Of a DNA stretch of 5,433 bases, positions 1-5,433 are shown in pieces. How positions within the stretch are numbered: the stretch's first letter is position 1; each line of letters starts with the position of its first letter. The notes below the pieces were generated by a model. That model made no database searches. It was not told the origin of the DNA and saw nothing but the letters and a program-made list of their open reading frames with translations. Origin of the DNA: Candidatus Cloacimonadota bacterium (GTDB taxonomy: Bacteria; Cloacimonadota; Cloacimonadia; Cloacimonadales; Cloacimonadaceae); NCBI GenBank assembly GCA_023230795.1, contig JALNWR010000176.1, positions 1-5,433 on the forward strand. Direction: 5' to 3'. A program made the position numbers and the translations under genes.

Positions 1-1
1 G

Positions 2-1426
2 GATTATTATGTAAAAAGCCCCTGTATCAATAGTGGCTGTTCGGTAATCAACGGTGAAATCCAAACCGATCCCGACGGCACCCCTCCGGATATCGGAGCG
101 ATCTACTATCCGCATCATCATCGTGTGTACTTCCCTGCTAATGGTCCGCAGCATCCATCCGGAATCCATTGGCTATCATTCCCGGTGCTGGATGACCGAA
201 CGTTCACCAATGGGGTTTATTGGAATGAACTTGGGTTTATGTTTGAAGCTCACATGCAGGGGCCTCCCAACAATCCTTCGCAACTAAGCCAGATCCTATG
301 GAGTTATGATGGGGAGGACGGGAAGATGCATCATGATGAAAGTAACTGGTTCAATACCGATCATCCGGCCACCCAACCTAAAGGCTACAAAGTAAAATTC
401 AATACAGGTGTTCTTCCAGACCCGGTAGTCGTAAATGGGTTCAAGGCGGATGCGGACACCACTCCAGTCGCTTGGGTAGTGGCGATCAACCATAATCCGT
501 TTGTGAATAGCATAGGCTATTTTCTGCCAAACACACATAGGGCCGGTGATGCTTTGTCGCGCTATTTGCCGGGTAGCAACCGATTAAAGTATCTGGATTA
601 CGTGCATACCATCAAGACCCGAAATTGGAGTACATACAGGCTAAGAGAAGAGTTTGGCAGTCCCTGGATCGTCGATCCCAATAGATACACTCTATCCGAG
701 GGGGACATGCTGGAATTGCTGCTCCTGCCCGAAGCACCCCGGGAGATGTATTGGAATACCGGGTTGCCCTCTACTCCACCTGTGATCAGGCCTCGGGCGA
801 CAGCTTTTGAATATGAAGAACAGCTGGATTACACGACGGTATTTGTGGAATTCGATCCGGAAGACCTGCCCGATGAAGTAGGCCTGTATGTAAATGGAGA
901 ATGCATGGGAGCTTCTGTGGTGGATAGCACTTTGGTAGATATATGTCTTTATCCGGATGGTGCCAAGAATGCCGGCGAGCTGGAAATAGTGTTCTTTCAC
1001 GGGGGCAAAGGTAAAAAGACAGTCCGGGGATGGAGAACCTATAACGCCGACCGGATGGTATTTGAAAACATTAGCTTGAGATCAGACCAGATCGGCAGAT
1101 ATGCCTACATCTCCTTTACCGATGATGAAGGTGAAAGCCTGGTTCCGCTTCAGACCAGCCTGAAAGGAAACTATCCCAATCCCTTCAATCCCAGCACCAA
1201 TATCTCTTTTATCCTGGCTAATGAGACGGATGCCCGGCTGGAGGTTTACAACGTCCGCGGACAAAAGGTGAAAACCTTGTGTAATACAATGCTTGCCAAA
1301 GGGAAGCATACGGTAGCGTGGAACGGTCGGGACGATCACAATCGTCAGGTCTCTTCCGGTATATACTTCTATCGCCTATCTACCCCTGAAGGCAGCTTTA
1401 CTAACAAAATGATGTTGATGAAATGA
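2..1426 (+). CDS. Secreted beta-helix protein with C-terminal sorting domain, 5'-truncated by window edge
   Basis: The frame is open from base 2 to the TGA at 1424-1426, giving 474 visible residues; the true start is upstream of the window. Visible residues 1-38 (SPCINSG followed by DPDGTPPDIGAIYY) look like the closing cap of a right-handed parallel beta-helix. Residues about 43-385 are a Trp- and Tyr-rich region (with GYKVKFNTG, SIGYFLPNTHRAG and YTLSEGDMLEL) that I cannot tie to a named family; similar segments occur, from memory, in Cloacimonadota surface proteins. Residues 388-474 form a C-terminal domain of the FlgD-Ig-like / T9SS type A sorting type: PNPFNPSTNISF at 392, then YNVRGQKVKTL, VAWNGRD and SSGIYFYRL, ending KMMLMK. 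The inferred fate is export through the Sec system, then type IX-like secretion or surface attachment. A GTG at 125 is internal, because the cap homology continues upstream of it. The stop overlaps an ATG at 1423, and the next gene is on the same strand. Substrate or partner is unknown. Confidence 0.85.
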   Translation, partial: DYYVKSPCINSGCSVINGEIQTDPDGTPPDIGAIYYPHHHRVYFPANGPQHPSGIHWLSFPVLDDRTFTNGVYWNELGFMFEAHMQGPPNNPSQLSQILWSYDGEDGKMHHDESNWFNTDHPATQPKGYKVKFNTGVLPDPVVVNGFKADADTTPVAWVVAINHNPFVNSIGYFLPNTHRAGDALSRYLPGSNRLKYLDYVHTIKTRNWSTYRLREEFGSPWIVDPNRYTLSEGDMLELLLLPEAPREMYWNTGLPSTPPVIRPRATAFEYEEQLDYTTVFVEFDPEDLPDEVGLYVNGECMGASVVDSTLVDICLYPDGAKNAGELEIVFFHGGKGKKTVRGWRTYNADRMVFENISLRSDQIGRYAYISFTDDEGESLVPLQTSLKGNYPNPFNPSTNISFILANETDARLEVYNVRGQKVKTLCNTMLAKGKHTVAWNGRDDHNRQVSSGIYFYRLSTPEGSFTNKMMLMK

Positions 1427-1492
1427 AGAATCTACAAAATAGAACTTTGAAAGGTATAGCTCCTGAGCTGCACCTTACTGACAATGCCCTCC

Positions 1493-1521
1493 GCTTTGCC
1501 GCCGTGCAAAGCAGGGGAGCT
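1493..1521 (+). promoter_or_regulatory. Shine-Dalgarno with preceding hairpin that decides the start at 1525
   Basis: AGGGGAG at 1513-1519 lies five bases before ATG 1525, which is good spacing for a ribosome binding site. Directly before it is a perfect 7-bp inverted repeat, GCTTTGC (1493-1499) and GCAAAGC (1506-1512), with a six-base loop. Further upstream, AGCTCC at 1458-1463 is complementary to GGAGCT at 1516-1521, which covers half of the Shine-Dalgarno. A structure that hides the ribosome site is therefore possible. The hairpin is not followed by a T-run, so it is not a normal intrinsic terminator. The ribosome binding site is fairly secure; a regulatory role for the hairpin is inference. 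Confidence 0.5.
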
Positions 1522-1524
1522 TTT

Positions 1525-4146
1525 ATGCTCAGGCTTATACCGGTATTCATGCTCTTATTTTTATGTTTTAGCGCTCATGCCGCCACCCTGGGCGTGGCAC
1601 TGGACGGCTCGCAAGCCTTCACCGTGATCCAGGAGGCTATCAATGCCTCTGCCCATAGCGATACCGTATTGGTCTATCCGGGTAGATACTATGAGAATGT
1701 GAGATTCAATGGTAAGAATATCACTCTTGCCAGCCTGGAACTGCTTACTGGAAACCGGGGTTACGTTTATTCCACGATAATTGATGCAGATTTTCGGGGA
1801 GTGGGGATATTTGTCAATGATAATGAGTCATCAATAAAGATTCAAGGATTTACAGTAGTGAATGGAACAGGACATTACACTGAGCTTTATGATTGGACCA
1901 CGGGCGGCGGAATTGCAGTTGGCAGAATGAGTGGGCAGAGGCAAGCAGAGATAATCAACTGCCATGCAACAAACAATCGAGCAGATAATGGTGCCGGAGT
2001 GTATTTGGGATACTGCCAAGCTTTCTTGAGTGGCGTAAGCATCCATCACAATACTGGAAGCTTTGGGGCAGGCATATATTTTGCTGGATCAATCAATCAA
2101 TATAACGCCATCTTCGATCCCGTCAACCGCTGCAGCATTTACAGCAATTACGCAGCCTTTGGCAGTGATTTGTATTTTTACAATGTAAACTCCGTGCATG
2201 TGGTGGTGGATACCTTCACAGTGGCCAATCCCTGGAATTTTTATGCCACTGCCATACCCGCCAATCCCAATATTAGCAATCCCTATACTTTTGATATCCT
2301 GAACACCGTGCATGAGGAGGTAAATCACGATCTCTATGTGGCCCCCTGGGGTGATGATGCCAATAGCGGCATTAGCCCTGCCCAGCCCATGCAAAGCATC
2401 TTTATGGCAATGTATCGCATCGCTTCGGACAGTGAAAATCCTAAATCTGTGCACGTGGCAGACGGGCACTATTCACCCTCGCTGAACGGACAGCTATTTC
2501 CTATCCCGATCAAGAGCCATACCCGCCTGGTCGGAGAATCCCGAGAGGGGACTATTCTGGATGCGGAACATAAAACAACAGTTGTCAAAGCACCAGCACA
2601 GAGCCGGGGCTTGGTGGCTGAAAAACTAACTATTATCAATGGGAAAAGAGGAATAAGTTATGGTACGCGCTCAGAAGACTATGCTGTGTGTGATGTCAAT
2701 ATTGCCAATATCTTTGATCCCCGCTTAGTTACTGGATTTTCTGGTTACAAAGGTATAGGAAATATTAATATCAAAAACTTGTCGTTAAGCAATGTGTCCT
2801 CTACAGGAACATCTTACGTTTACGATCAAAAAGATCTGTCGGGTTCATTAAGCTTATCCAATTTAGAGATTTCGTCTTGTGAAGCCCCAGAAATGGATGC
2901 GATATACATTTCTTCAAGAAACGAAAGTGATGTTTTTATCGATGGCTTGGAGGTTCACAATAACAGGAGTACGATATCAGGCGATTTCGGCTTTAACTCT
3001 ATGTTTCAGATCTCACCCTATAGTATATACGGGGAACGCCTGCGCATCGAGATAAAGAACTCCGCATTCTATGATAACTATCAGGGTACCAACAATCACA
3101 TGGCAATGGCAAGGTCCCTGAATGACACGCTGTTTATCTCCAATTGCACCTTTGCCGGCAATAGCGGAGGTGGCTCCGCCGTGGCGGTGCAGGGGACTAA
3201 TGTGCTGACCAACAACGTCTTTTACAATCCGGCTATGACTACGCAGATCCTGATTCCAGATTACATTTCATCCGGCATCTACAGCCCCACTACTCTAATC
3301 AACAACAACATCCTGGGTGGCTCGGCCGGAGTGTATAACGCTACCCCTCAAAACCCGCTCTATTGGGGGGCTGGCAACACGGATTATGATCCTCTATTTG
3401 TGGGTGAGGGCAATCGTCCTTATACCCTGAGTCCGGTTTCACCGTTGATAGATGCCGGCTGGCAGGCGGCATCCGGAGTGATATCCAACAGTGTGGATGC
3501 AGCCGGCAATGAACGCTATTGGGATGGAGATGGGGATGGCGTCACGGTGATCGACGTGGGAGCCTATGAATATCAACCGATCTACTCGCCGATCAATCTC
3601 ACATGCGAGCTCAGCGGTCAGCAGATCGATCTATCCTGGCAAATGCCGCTGATGGATAGGGGGCTATCGGGCTTTCGCATCTATCGCAATGATGCAGCTT
3701 ATGTCGATATATCCGATCCCTCCACCGCTCATTTTCGGGATTACAGTGCTGTGAATGACACCCTGACTTACTATGTGGTAGCCCTTTATGGCAATGTGGA
3801 ATCCGCTGCTTCAAATACGGTGACGGTGATCATAGACAGTGTGGCAAATGCGGATGAGCTGGCGGTGCCGATATCCGGCAGCATCTCTGTGGCCCCCAAT
3901 CCTTTCCGGGATATAGCAGTGATCAGTTATGAGATTCCGAAGCAAAGCGAGGTGGAACTGAAGCTCTATAATATCAGAGGGCAATTGGTGAAGAGGCTTT
4001 TTGCAGGCAATCAAGCCAAGGGAGAGCAGGTATTGGCCTGGGACGGCTGCAATGATGATGCGCGCTACCTGCCGGCGGGAGTCTATTTGCTGCGTATTAC
4101 CGTGGACGGTGCCGCCAAGAAGCCGCTGCGGATACTCAAGCTGTAA
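1525..4146 (+). CDS. Secreted protein: two beta-helices, fibronectin type III and C-terminal sorting domain
   Basis: This protein has 873 residues from ATG 1525. Residues 1-19/20 (MLRLIPVFMLLFLCFSAHAA) are a clear type I signal peptide with an AHA-A cleavage site and no proper lipobox. The domains, in order, are as follows. A first pectin-lyase-like beta-helix spans about 25-260 (AFTVIQEAINA, DTVLVYPGRYYENV, then Gly/Asn-rich rungs). A second helix starts near 269 with DLYVAPWGDDANSG and PMQSIFMAMYRIA, which matches the DUF1565 pattern, and runs to a cap at about 639-680 (SPLIDAG, VDVGAYEY). A fibronectin type III domain spans about 688-772 (DLSWQMP, GFRIYRN, YYVVALYG). A C-terminal domain spans about 785-873, with APNPF at 790, YNIRGQLVKRL, LAWDGCND and PAGVYLLRI. 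The inferred role is an exported or cell-surface protein, perhaps binding or acting on polysaccharide; no catalytic residues can be assigned. An in-frame ATG at 1423 would add 34 hydrophilic residues ahead of the signal peptide and is disfavoured. The gene lies 98 bases after its upstream paralogue and is probably in one operon with it. Confidence 0.88.
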   Translation: MLRLIPVFMLLFLCFSAHAATLGVALDGSQAFTVIQEAINASAHSDTVLVYPGRYYENVRFNGKNITLASLELLTGNRGYVYSTIIDADFRGVGIFVNDNESSIKIQGFTVVNGTGHYTELYDWTTGGGIAVGRMSGQRQAEIINCHATNNRADNGAGVYLGYCQAFLSGVSIHHNTGSFGAGIYFAGSINQYNAIFDPVNRCSIYSNYAAFGSDLYFYNVNSVHVVVDTFTVANPWNFYATAIPANPNISNPYTFDILNTVHEEVNHDLYVAPWGDDANSGISPAQPMQSIFMAMYRIASDSENPKSVHVADGHYSPSLNGQLFPIPIKSHTRLVGESREGTILDAEHKTTVVKAPAQSRGLVAEKLTIINGKRGISYGTRSEDYAVCDVNIANIFDPRLVTGFSGYKGIGNINIKNLSLSNVSSTGTSYVYDQKDLSGSLSLSNLEISSCEAPEMDAIYISSRNESDVFIDGLEVHNNRSTISGDFGFNSMFQISPYSIYGERLRIEIKNSAFYDNYQGTNNHMAMARSLNDTLFISNCTFAGNSGGGSAVAVQGTNVLTNNVFYNPAMTTQILIPDYISSGIYSPTTLINNNILGGSAGVYNATPQNPLYWGAGNTDYDPLFVGEGNRPYTLSPVSPLIDAGWQAASGVISNSVDAAGNERYWDGDGDGVTVIDVGAYEYQPIYSPINLTCELSGQQIDLSWQMPLMDRGLSGFRIYRNDAAYVDISDPSTAHFRDYSAVNDTLTYYVVALYGNVESAASNTVTVIIDSVANADELAVPISGSISVAPNPFRDIAVISYEIPKQSEVELKLYNIRGQLVKRLFAGNQAKGEQVLAWDGCNDDARYLPAGVYLLRITVDGAAKKPLRILKL

Positions 4147-4185
4147 GCAAAGTATGCTGCTTCTCCACTTAAGTCCCAGTGTTAC

Positions 4186-4281
4186 GATACATATTAGATA
4201 GCAAAACGATTTACATGAAAGCTCGCTTGGGGTGGGGAACTCCGATTCCCCACAGCGAGCGCAGTTTGCTAATGATACATA
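4186..4281. repeat. Nested inverted repeat with flanking direct repeats, possible MITE-like element
   Basis: Three nested arms are visible: TAGCAAA (4199-4205) with TTTGCTA (4265-4271), GCTCGCT (4221-4227) with AGCGAGC (4254-4260), and GTGGGGAA (4232-4239) with TTCCCCAC (4246-4253). The last encloses the six-base loop CTCCGA. The same 8-mer, GATACATA, lies just outside at 4186-4193 and 4274-4281. An imperfect palindrome between short direct repeats is the layout of a small non-coding mobile element with a target-site duplication. The two termini agree only partly, however (TTAG and AGCAAA are shared, with two extra bases between them on the left). It could equally be a structured RNA or a processing site. 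The inverted repeats are seen directly; the mobile-element reading is a guess. Confidence 0.45.
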
Positions 4282-4298
4282 CCTCTCTTCGCTGCACA

Positions 4299-4316
4299 GC
4301 CGAATCGGATTTCGGC
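4299..4316. repeat. Short hairpin with loop complementary to the preceding hairpin
   Basis: GCCGAA (4299-4304) pairs perfectly with TTCGGC (4311-4316) around the six-base loop TCGGAT. Five loop bases (TCGGA) are complementary to TCCGA in the loop of the hairpin at 4232-4253. Over a longer span, TCCGATTC (4241-4248) is the reverse complement of GAATCGGA (4302-4309). The two hairpins could therefore form a loop-loop contact or an alternative long-range stem. No T-run follows, so this is unlikely to be a terminator. Confidence 0.4.
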
Positions 4317-4379
4317 ATCCCAGGCAACTCAGCCTAATCAAGCTTTCTTATACTATCAGAGCTGTTTTGGAATAATAGC

Positions 4380-4408
4380 TTGACCAATAAAGAAGAGATG
4401 AGATTAAT
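4380..4408 (+). promoter_or_regulatory. Weak sigma-70-like promoter candidate
   Basis: TTGACC at 4380-4385 matches five of six bases of the -35 consensus. ATTAAT at 4403-4408, after a 17-base spacer, matches four of six of the -10 consensus. The site lies in an AT-rich stretch about 50-80 bases ahead of the sorting-domain relic. AT-rich DNA yields such matches by chance, so this is tentative. Confidence 0.18.
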
Positions 4409-4461
4409 GGATTTGATCGTTAGACAATATATAGATTGTAAGGAACGAGGACAGTAAAAAA

Positions 4462-4675
4462 GTTCTCGAGCAACTGAGGAACAATGAGGTGGAATTCACA
4501 ACAACGTTTGAGACTCGACTTTAAAGAATTGCTAAACAAACAAATGCTTGCCGGAAAGCTGGCAGTGAGCCGGGATGGGACTGGTGCTCATGGGAGCTCG
4601 GTACGTTCCGGACTTTACTTTGCCATGATCAAGCAGGATAATACACATCGTGTGCACAAAATGCTGTTAATGAAA
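4462..4675 (+). pseudogene. Decayed 3' end of a third sorting-domain protein
   Basis: The translated pieces line up with the C-terminal domains of the two intact upstream genes. In one frame, 4462-4497 reads VLEQLRNNEVEF, matching the strand that precedes the YNxRGQ motif. In a second frame, 4503-4511 reads Asn-Val-stop, where the intact copies have YNVRG or YNIRG; TGA is explained by a CGA change. In a third frame, 4520-4675 reads FKELLNKQMLAGK, DGTGAHGSSV, SGLYFAMIKQ and ends KMLLMK, almost the same ending as gene one (KMMLMK). The Trp of VAWNG/LAWDG is Arg here (CGG at 4571-4573), and no stop follows the terminal Lys, so the frame runs on to a TAA at 4715. An ATG at 4484 opens a 77-codon frame over this stretch, but it has no signal peptide or front domain, so I read it as a relic. 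The front of the gene is gone. Confidence 0.7.
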
Positions 4676-4677
4676 TT

Positions 4678-4743
4678 GGCTCTCTGCCTTGCTAAGTGGC
4701 TTGTTTCATTCACTTAACCGGGCAAAGAGCCTTAGATTTTTAT
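4678..4743 (+). terminator. Intrinsic terminator-like hairpin between convergent units
   Basis: GGCTCTCTGCC (4678-4688) pairs with GGCAAAGAGCC (4721-4731) over 11 positions with one mismatch. Inside, TAAGTG (4693-4698) pairs with CACTTA (4711-4716), leaving a 12-base apical loop and a four-by-four internal loop. On the + strand the stem is followed by a T-rich tail including TTTTT at 4737-4741, as in a Rho-independent terminator. On the - strand the single mismatch becomes a G-U pair, so the stem is slightly better there, but the tail is weaker. It would end transcription of the secreted-protein unit and may also serve hydG, whose stop lies about 50 bases away. The stem is longer and less GC-dense than a textbook terminator. 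Confidence 0.5.
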
Positions 4744-4782
4744 TGCTCAAGCGGCTTTCATCGCCTGCAGAGCTCCACCTGC

Positions 4783-5433
4783 TCAATAATACAAATCTCG
4801 TTTCCCGCTCTTCATCTCTTCTAATCTGGCTGCGACAGATTTCTTCATCTCAGGGTCCGCAATGCGGCCGACTTCAAAATCGACCAGCTCTAAACCGGCC
4901 TTAAGGGTACGATCACTGGCAAAATCAAAGAGGTATTCCGAGAAAGTAAGCAGCGCATTGGGAGTGCAAAAACGCTTCACAAAGCCTGGGATGGCAAATT
5001 CCATGAAGTGCTCTCCGGTGCGTCCGGCTCTATAACATGAGGTGCAGAAGGAGGGAATGTATCCACCCCTGGTCAGTTCATAGATCACATCATCCAAAGA
5101 CCTGGTATCGCCCAATACGAATTGGGATTTTTTGCGGGATTCTTCATCTTTATGAGAATAATCTCCCACTCCGATGGAGCTGCCGGCATCGATCTGAGAC
5201 ACTCCAAAACGCAGGACTTCATTGCGGACATCCACCGGTTCGCGAGCGGTGAGGATCATGCCTGTATAGGGCACACTGAGGCGGAGAATGGCTACCAGCA
5301 GTTTGAAATCTTCATCGGAGACCTTAAAGGGCGGGGCTTGGGTAAAATCTGTTCCGATGGCGGGTTCTATGCGCGGGAAGGAGATGGTAAGCGGGCCTAC
5401 TCCAAAGGTATCTTCCAGATGGATAGTGTGATA
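4783..5433 (-). CDS. hydG: 2-iminoacetate synthase HydG, C-terminal 216 residues (5' end off window)
   Basis: HydG is a radical-SAM tyrosine lyase that splits tyrosine and supplies CO and cyanide, on an iron synthon, for the H-cluster of [FeFe]-hydrogenase; it acts in the cytoplasm with HydE and HydF. The frame is open from 5433 to the TGA at 4783-4785, so roughly the last half of the usual ~470 residues is present. It begins YHTIHLEDTFG, then GPLTISFPRIEPA, LRLSVPYTGMILTARE and FGVSQIDAGSS, then LGDTRSLDDVIYEL. The diagnostic part is GYIPSFCTSCYRAGRTGEHFMEF followed by KRFCTPNALLTF. The cysteines encoded at 5044-5046, 5035-5037 and 4966-4968 form the CX2CX22C motif that binds the auxiliary iron-sulfur cluster in HydG. 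ThiH, the closest relative, lacks this arrangement. The N-terminal CX3CX2C SAM motif is outside the window. A GTG at 5274 is an internal Val, not a start. The gene is convergent with the secreted-protein genes. It indicates an H2-metabolising anaerobe. Confidence 0.95.
   Translation of the reverse strand, partial: YHTIHLEDTFGVGPLTISFPRIEPAIGTDFTQAPPFKVSDEDFKLLVAILRLSVPYTGMILTAREPVDVRNEVLRFGVSQIDAGSSIGVGDYSHKDEESRKKSQFVLGDTRSLDDVIYELTRGGYIPSFCTSCYRAGRTGEHFMEFAIPGFVKRFCTPNALLTFSEYLFDFASDRTLKAGLELVDFEVGRIADPEMKKSVAARLEEMKSGKRDLYY

Larger units (their letters stand above)
4147..4461. other. Gene-poor spacer with clustered inverted repeats
   Basis: About 315 bases separate the stop of the large secreted-protein gene from the sorting-domain relic. 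I see no convincing gene here. The left half holds a nested inverted repeat (4199-4271) with 8-bp direct repeats outside it, and a second hairpin (4299-4316). The right half (about 4340-4461) is AT-rich and holds a short open stretch and a weak promoter-like pair. No T-run follows the hairpins, so a terminator for the upstream gene is not evident. The spacer may be what remains of the deleted front of the third sorting-domain gene, but no coding homology survives that I can recognise. Confidence 0.5.

Noticed and set aside
692..1000. A 102-codon open frame on the - strand
   Set aside because: It is antisense to gene one, whose frame is continuous through this region and ends in a recognisable sorting domain. 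No motif is seen.
1150..1423. FlgD-like C-terminal domain as evidence for flagellar genes
   Set aside because: The FlgD-Ig-like fold is shared with secretion or sorting tails. Here it sits at the end of beta-helix surface proteins, and no hook or flagellar gene is present.
2089..2469. A 126-codon open frame on the - strand
   Set aside because: It is antisense to the beta-helix coding frame. The Gly/Ile/His-rich composition is the usual mirror of Asn/Pro/Ala-rich codons.
4221..4260. The strong hairpin as an intrinsic terminator of the large secreted-protein gene
   Set aside because: No T-run follows on either strand (GCAGTTTGC on one side, only TTTC on the other), and the stem has a four-base bulge. 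A structural or repeat element fits better.
3811..4341. A 176-codon open frame on the - strand
   Set aside because: It lies mostly antisense to the fibronectin and sorting domains, whose + strand motifs are clear. Its translation is Cys-, Arg- and Ile-rich with no recognisable motif, and it has no supporting ribosome site.
4147..4461. CRISPR array or tRNA in the spacer
   Set aside because: There are no regularly spaced direct repeats of 20 bases or more, no CCA-ended cloverleaf, and only one pair of 8-base direct repeats.
4689..4904. A + strand open frame of 71 codons
   Set aside because: It overlaps the terminator-like hairpin and the antisense of the hydG end, with no motif and no ribosome site.
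5037..5252. A + strand open frame of 71 codons
   Set aside because: It is antisense to hydG, over the region holding the CX2CX22C motif. The His/Arg/Cys-rich product is typical of a shadow frame.
4783..5433. ThiH or a biotin-synthase-like radical-SAM protein instead of HydG
   Set aside because: ThiH lacks the C-terminal CX2CX22C cluster motif, and the surrounding GYIPSFCTSCYRAGRTG text is characteristic of HydG.

Overview
The window looks like a piece of chromosome from an anaerobic, hydrogen-evolving bacterium of the FCB group. Candidatus Cloacimonadota is the best fit. This rests on two things read from the translations. First, two long secreted proteins carry a right-handed beta-helix and a C-terminal PNPF-type domain of the FlgD-Ig-like / T9SS type A sorting-domain kind. 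Second, an unmistakable HydG, a maturase of [FeFe]-hydrogenase, lies beside them. Phylum assignment is an inference; related anaerobic FCB lineages are not excluded.

Layout. Positions 2-1426 (+) hold the 3' part of a secreted protein whose start lies off the left edge: a beta-helix cap, then about 340 residues of an unnamed domain region, then a C-terminal sorting domain. Positions 1525-4146 (+) hold a complete 873-residue secreted protein: signal peptide, first beta-helix, a DUF1565-like second beta-helix, a fibronectin type III domain and a C-terminal sorting domain. A start at 1423 is also open and overlaps the upstream stop as ATGA. The start at 1525 is preferred because it has both a Shine-Dalgarno sequence and an immediate signal peptide. 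A small hairpin sits just before that Shine-Dalgarno.

Positions 4147-4461 hold no convincing gene but are rich in inverted repeats: a nested hairpin with 8-bp direct repeats on either side, and a second hairpin whose loop is complementary to the first loop. Positions 4462-4675 (+) are the decayed 3' end of a third sorting-domain protein. It has frame changes, an in-frame TGA, loss of the conserved Trp and no stop codon after the terminal Lys. An intrinsic-terminator-like hairpin follows at 4678-4743.

Positions 4783-5433 (-) hold the C-terminal 216 residues of HydG, running off the right edge. It is convergent with the secreted-protein genes.

How they work together: the two intact + strand genes are probably co-transcribed paralogous exported or surface proteins, with a third paralogue largely deleted. 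HydG belongs to a separate unit for hydrogenase H-cluster assembly; its proximity suggests no shared function. I found no defence system, CRISPR array, tRNA, rRNA or intact mobile element. The most unusual material is the structured spacer and the sorting-domain relic.
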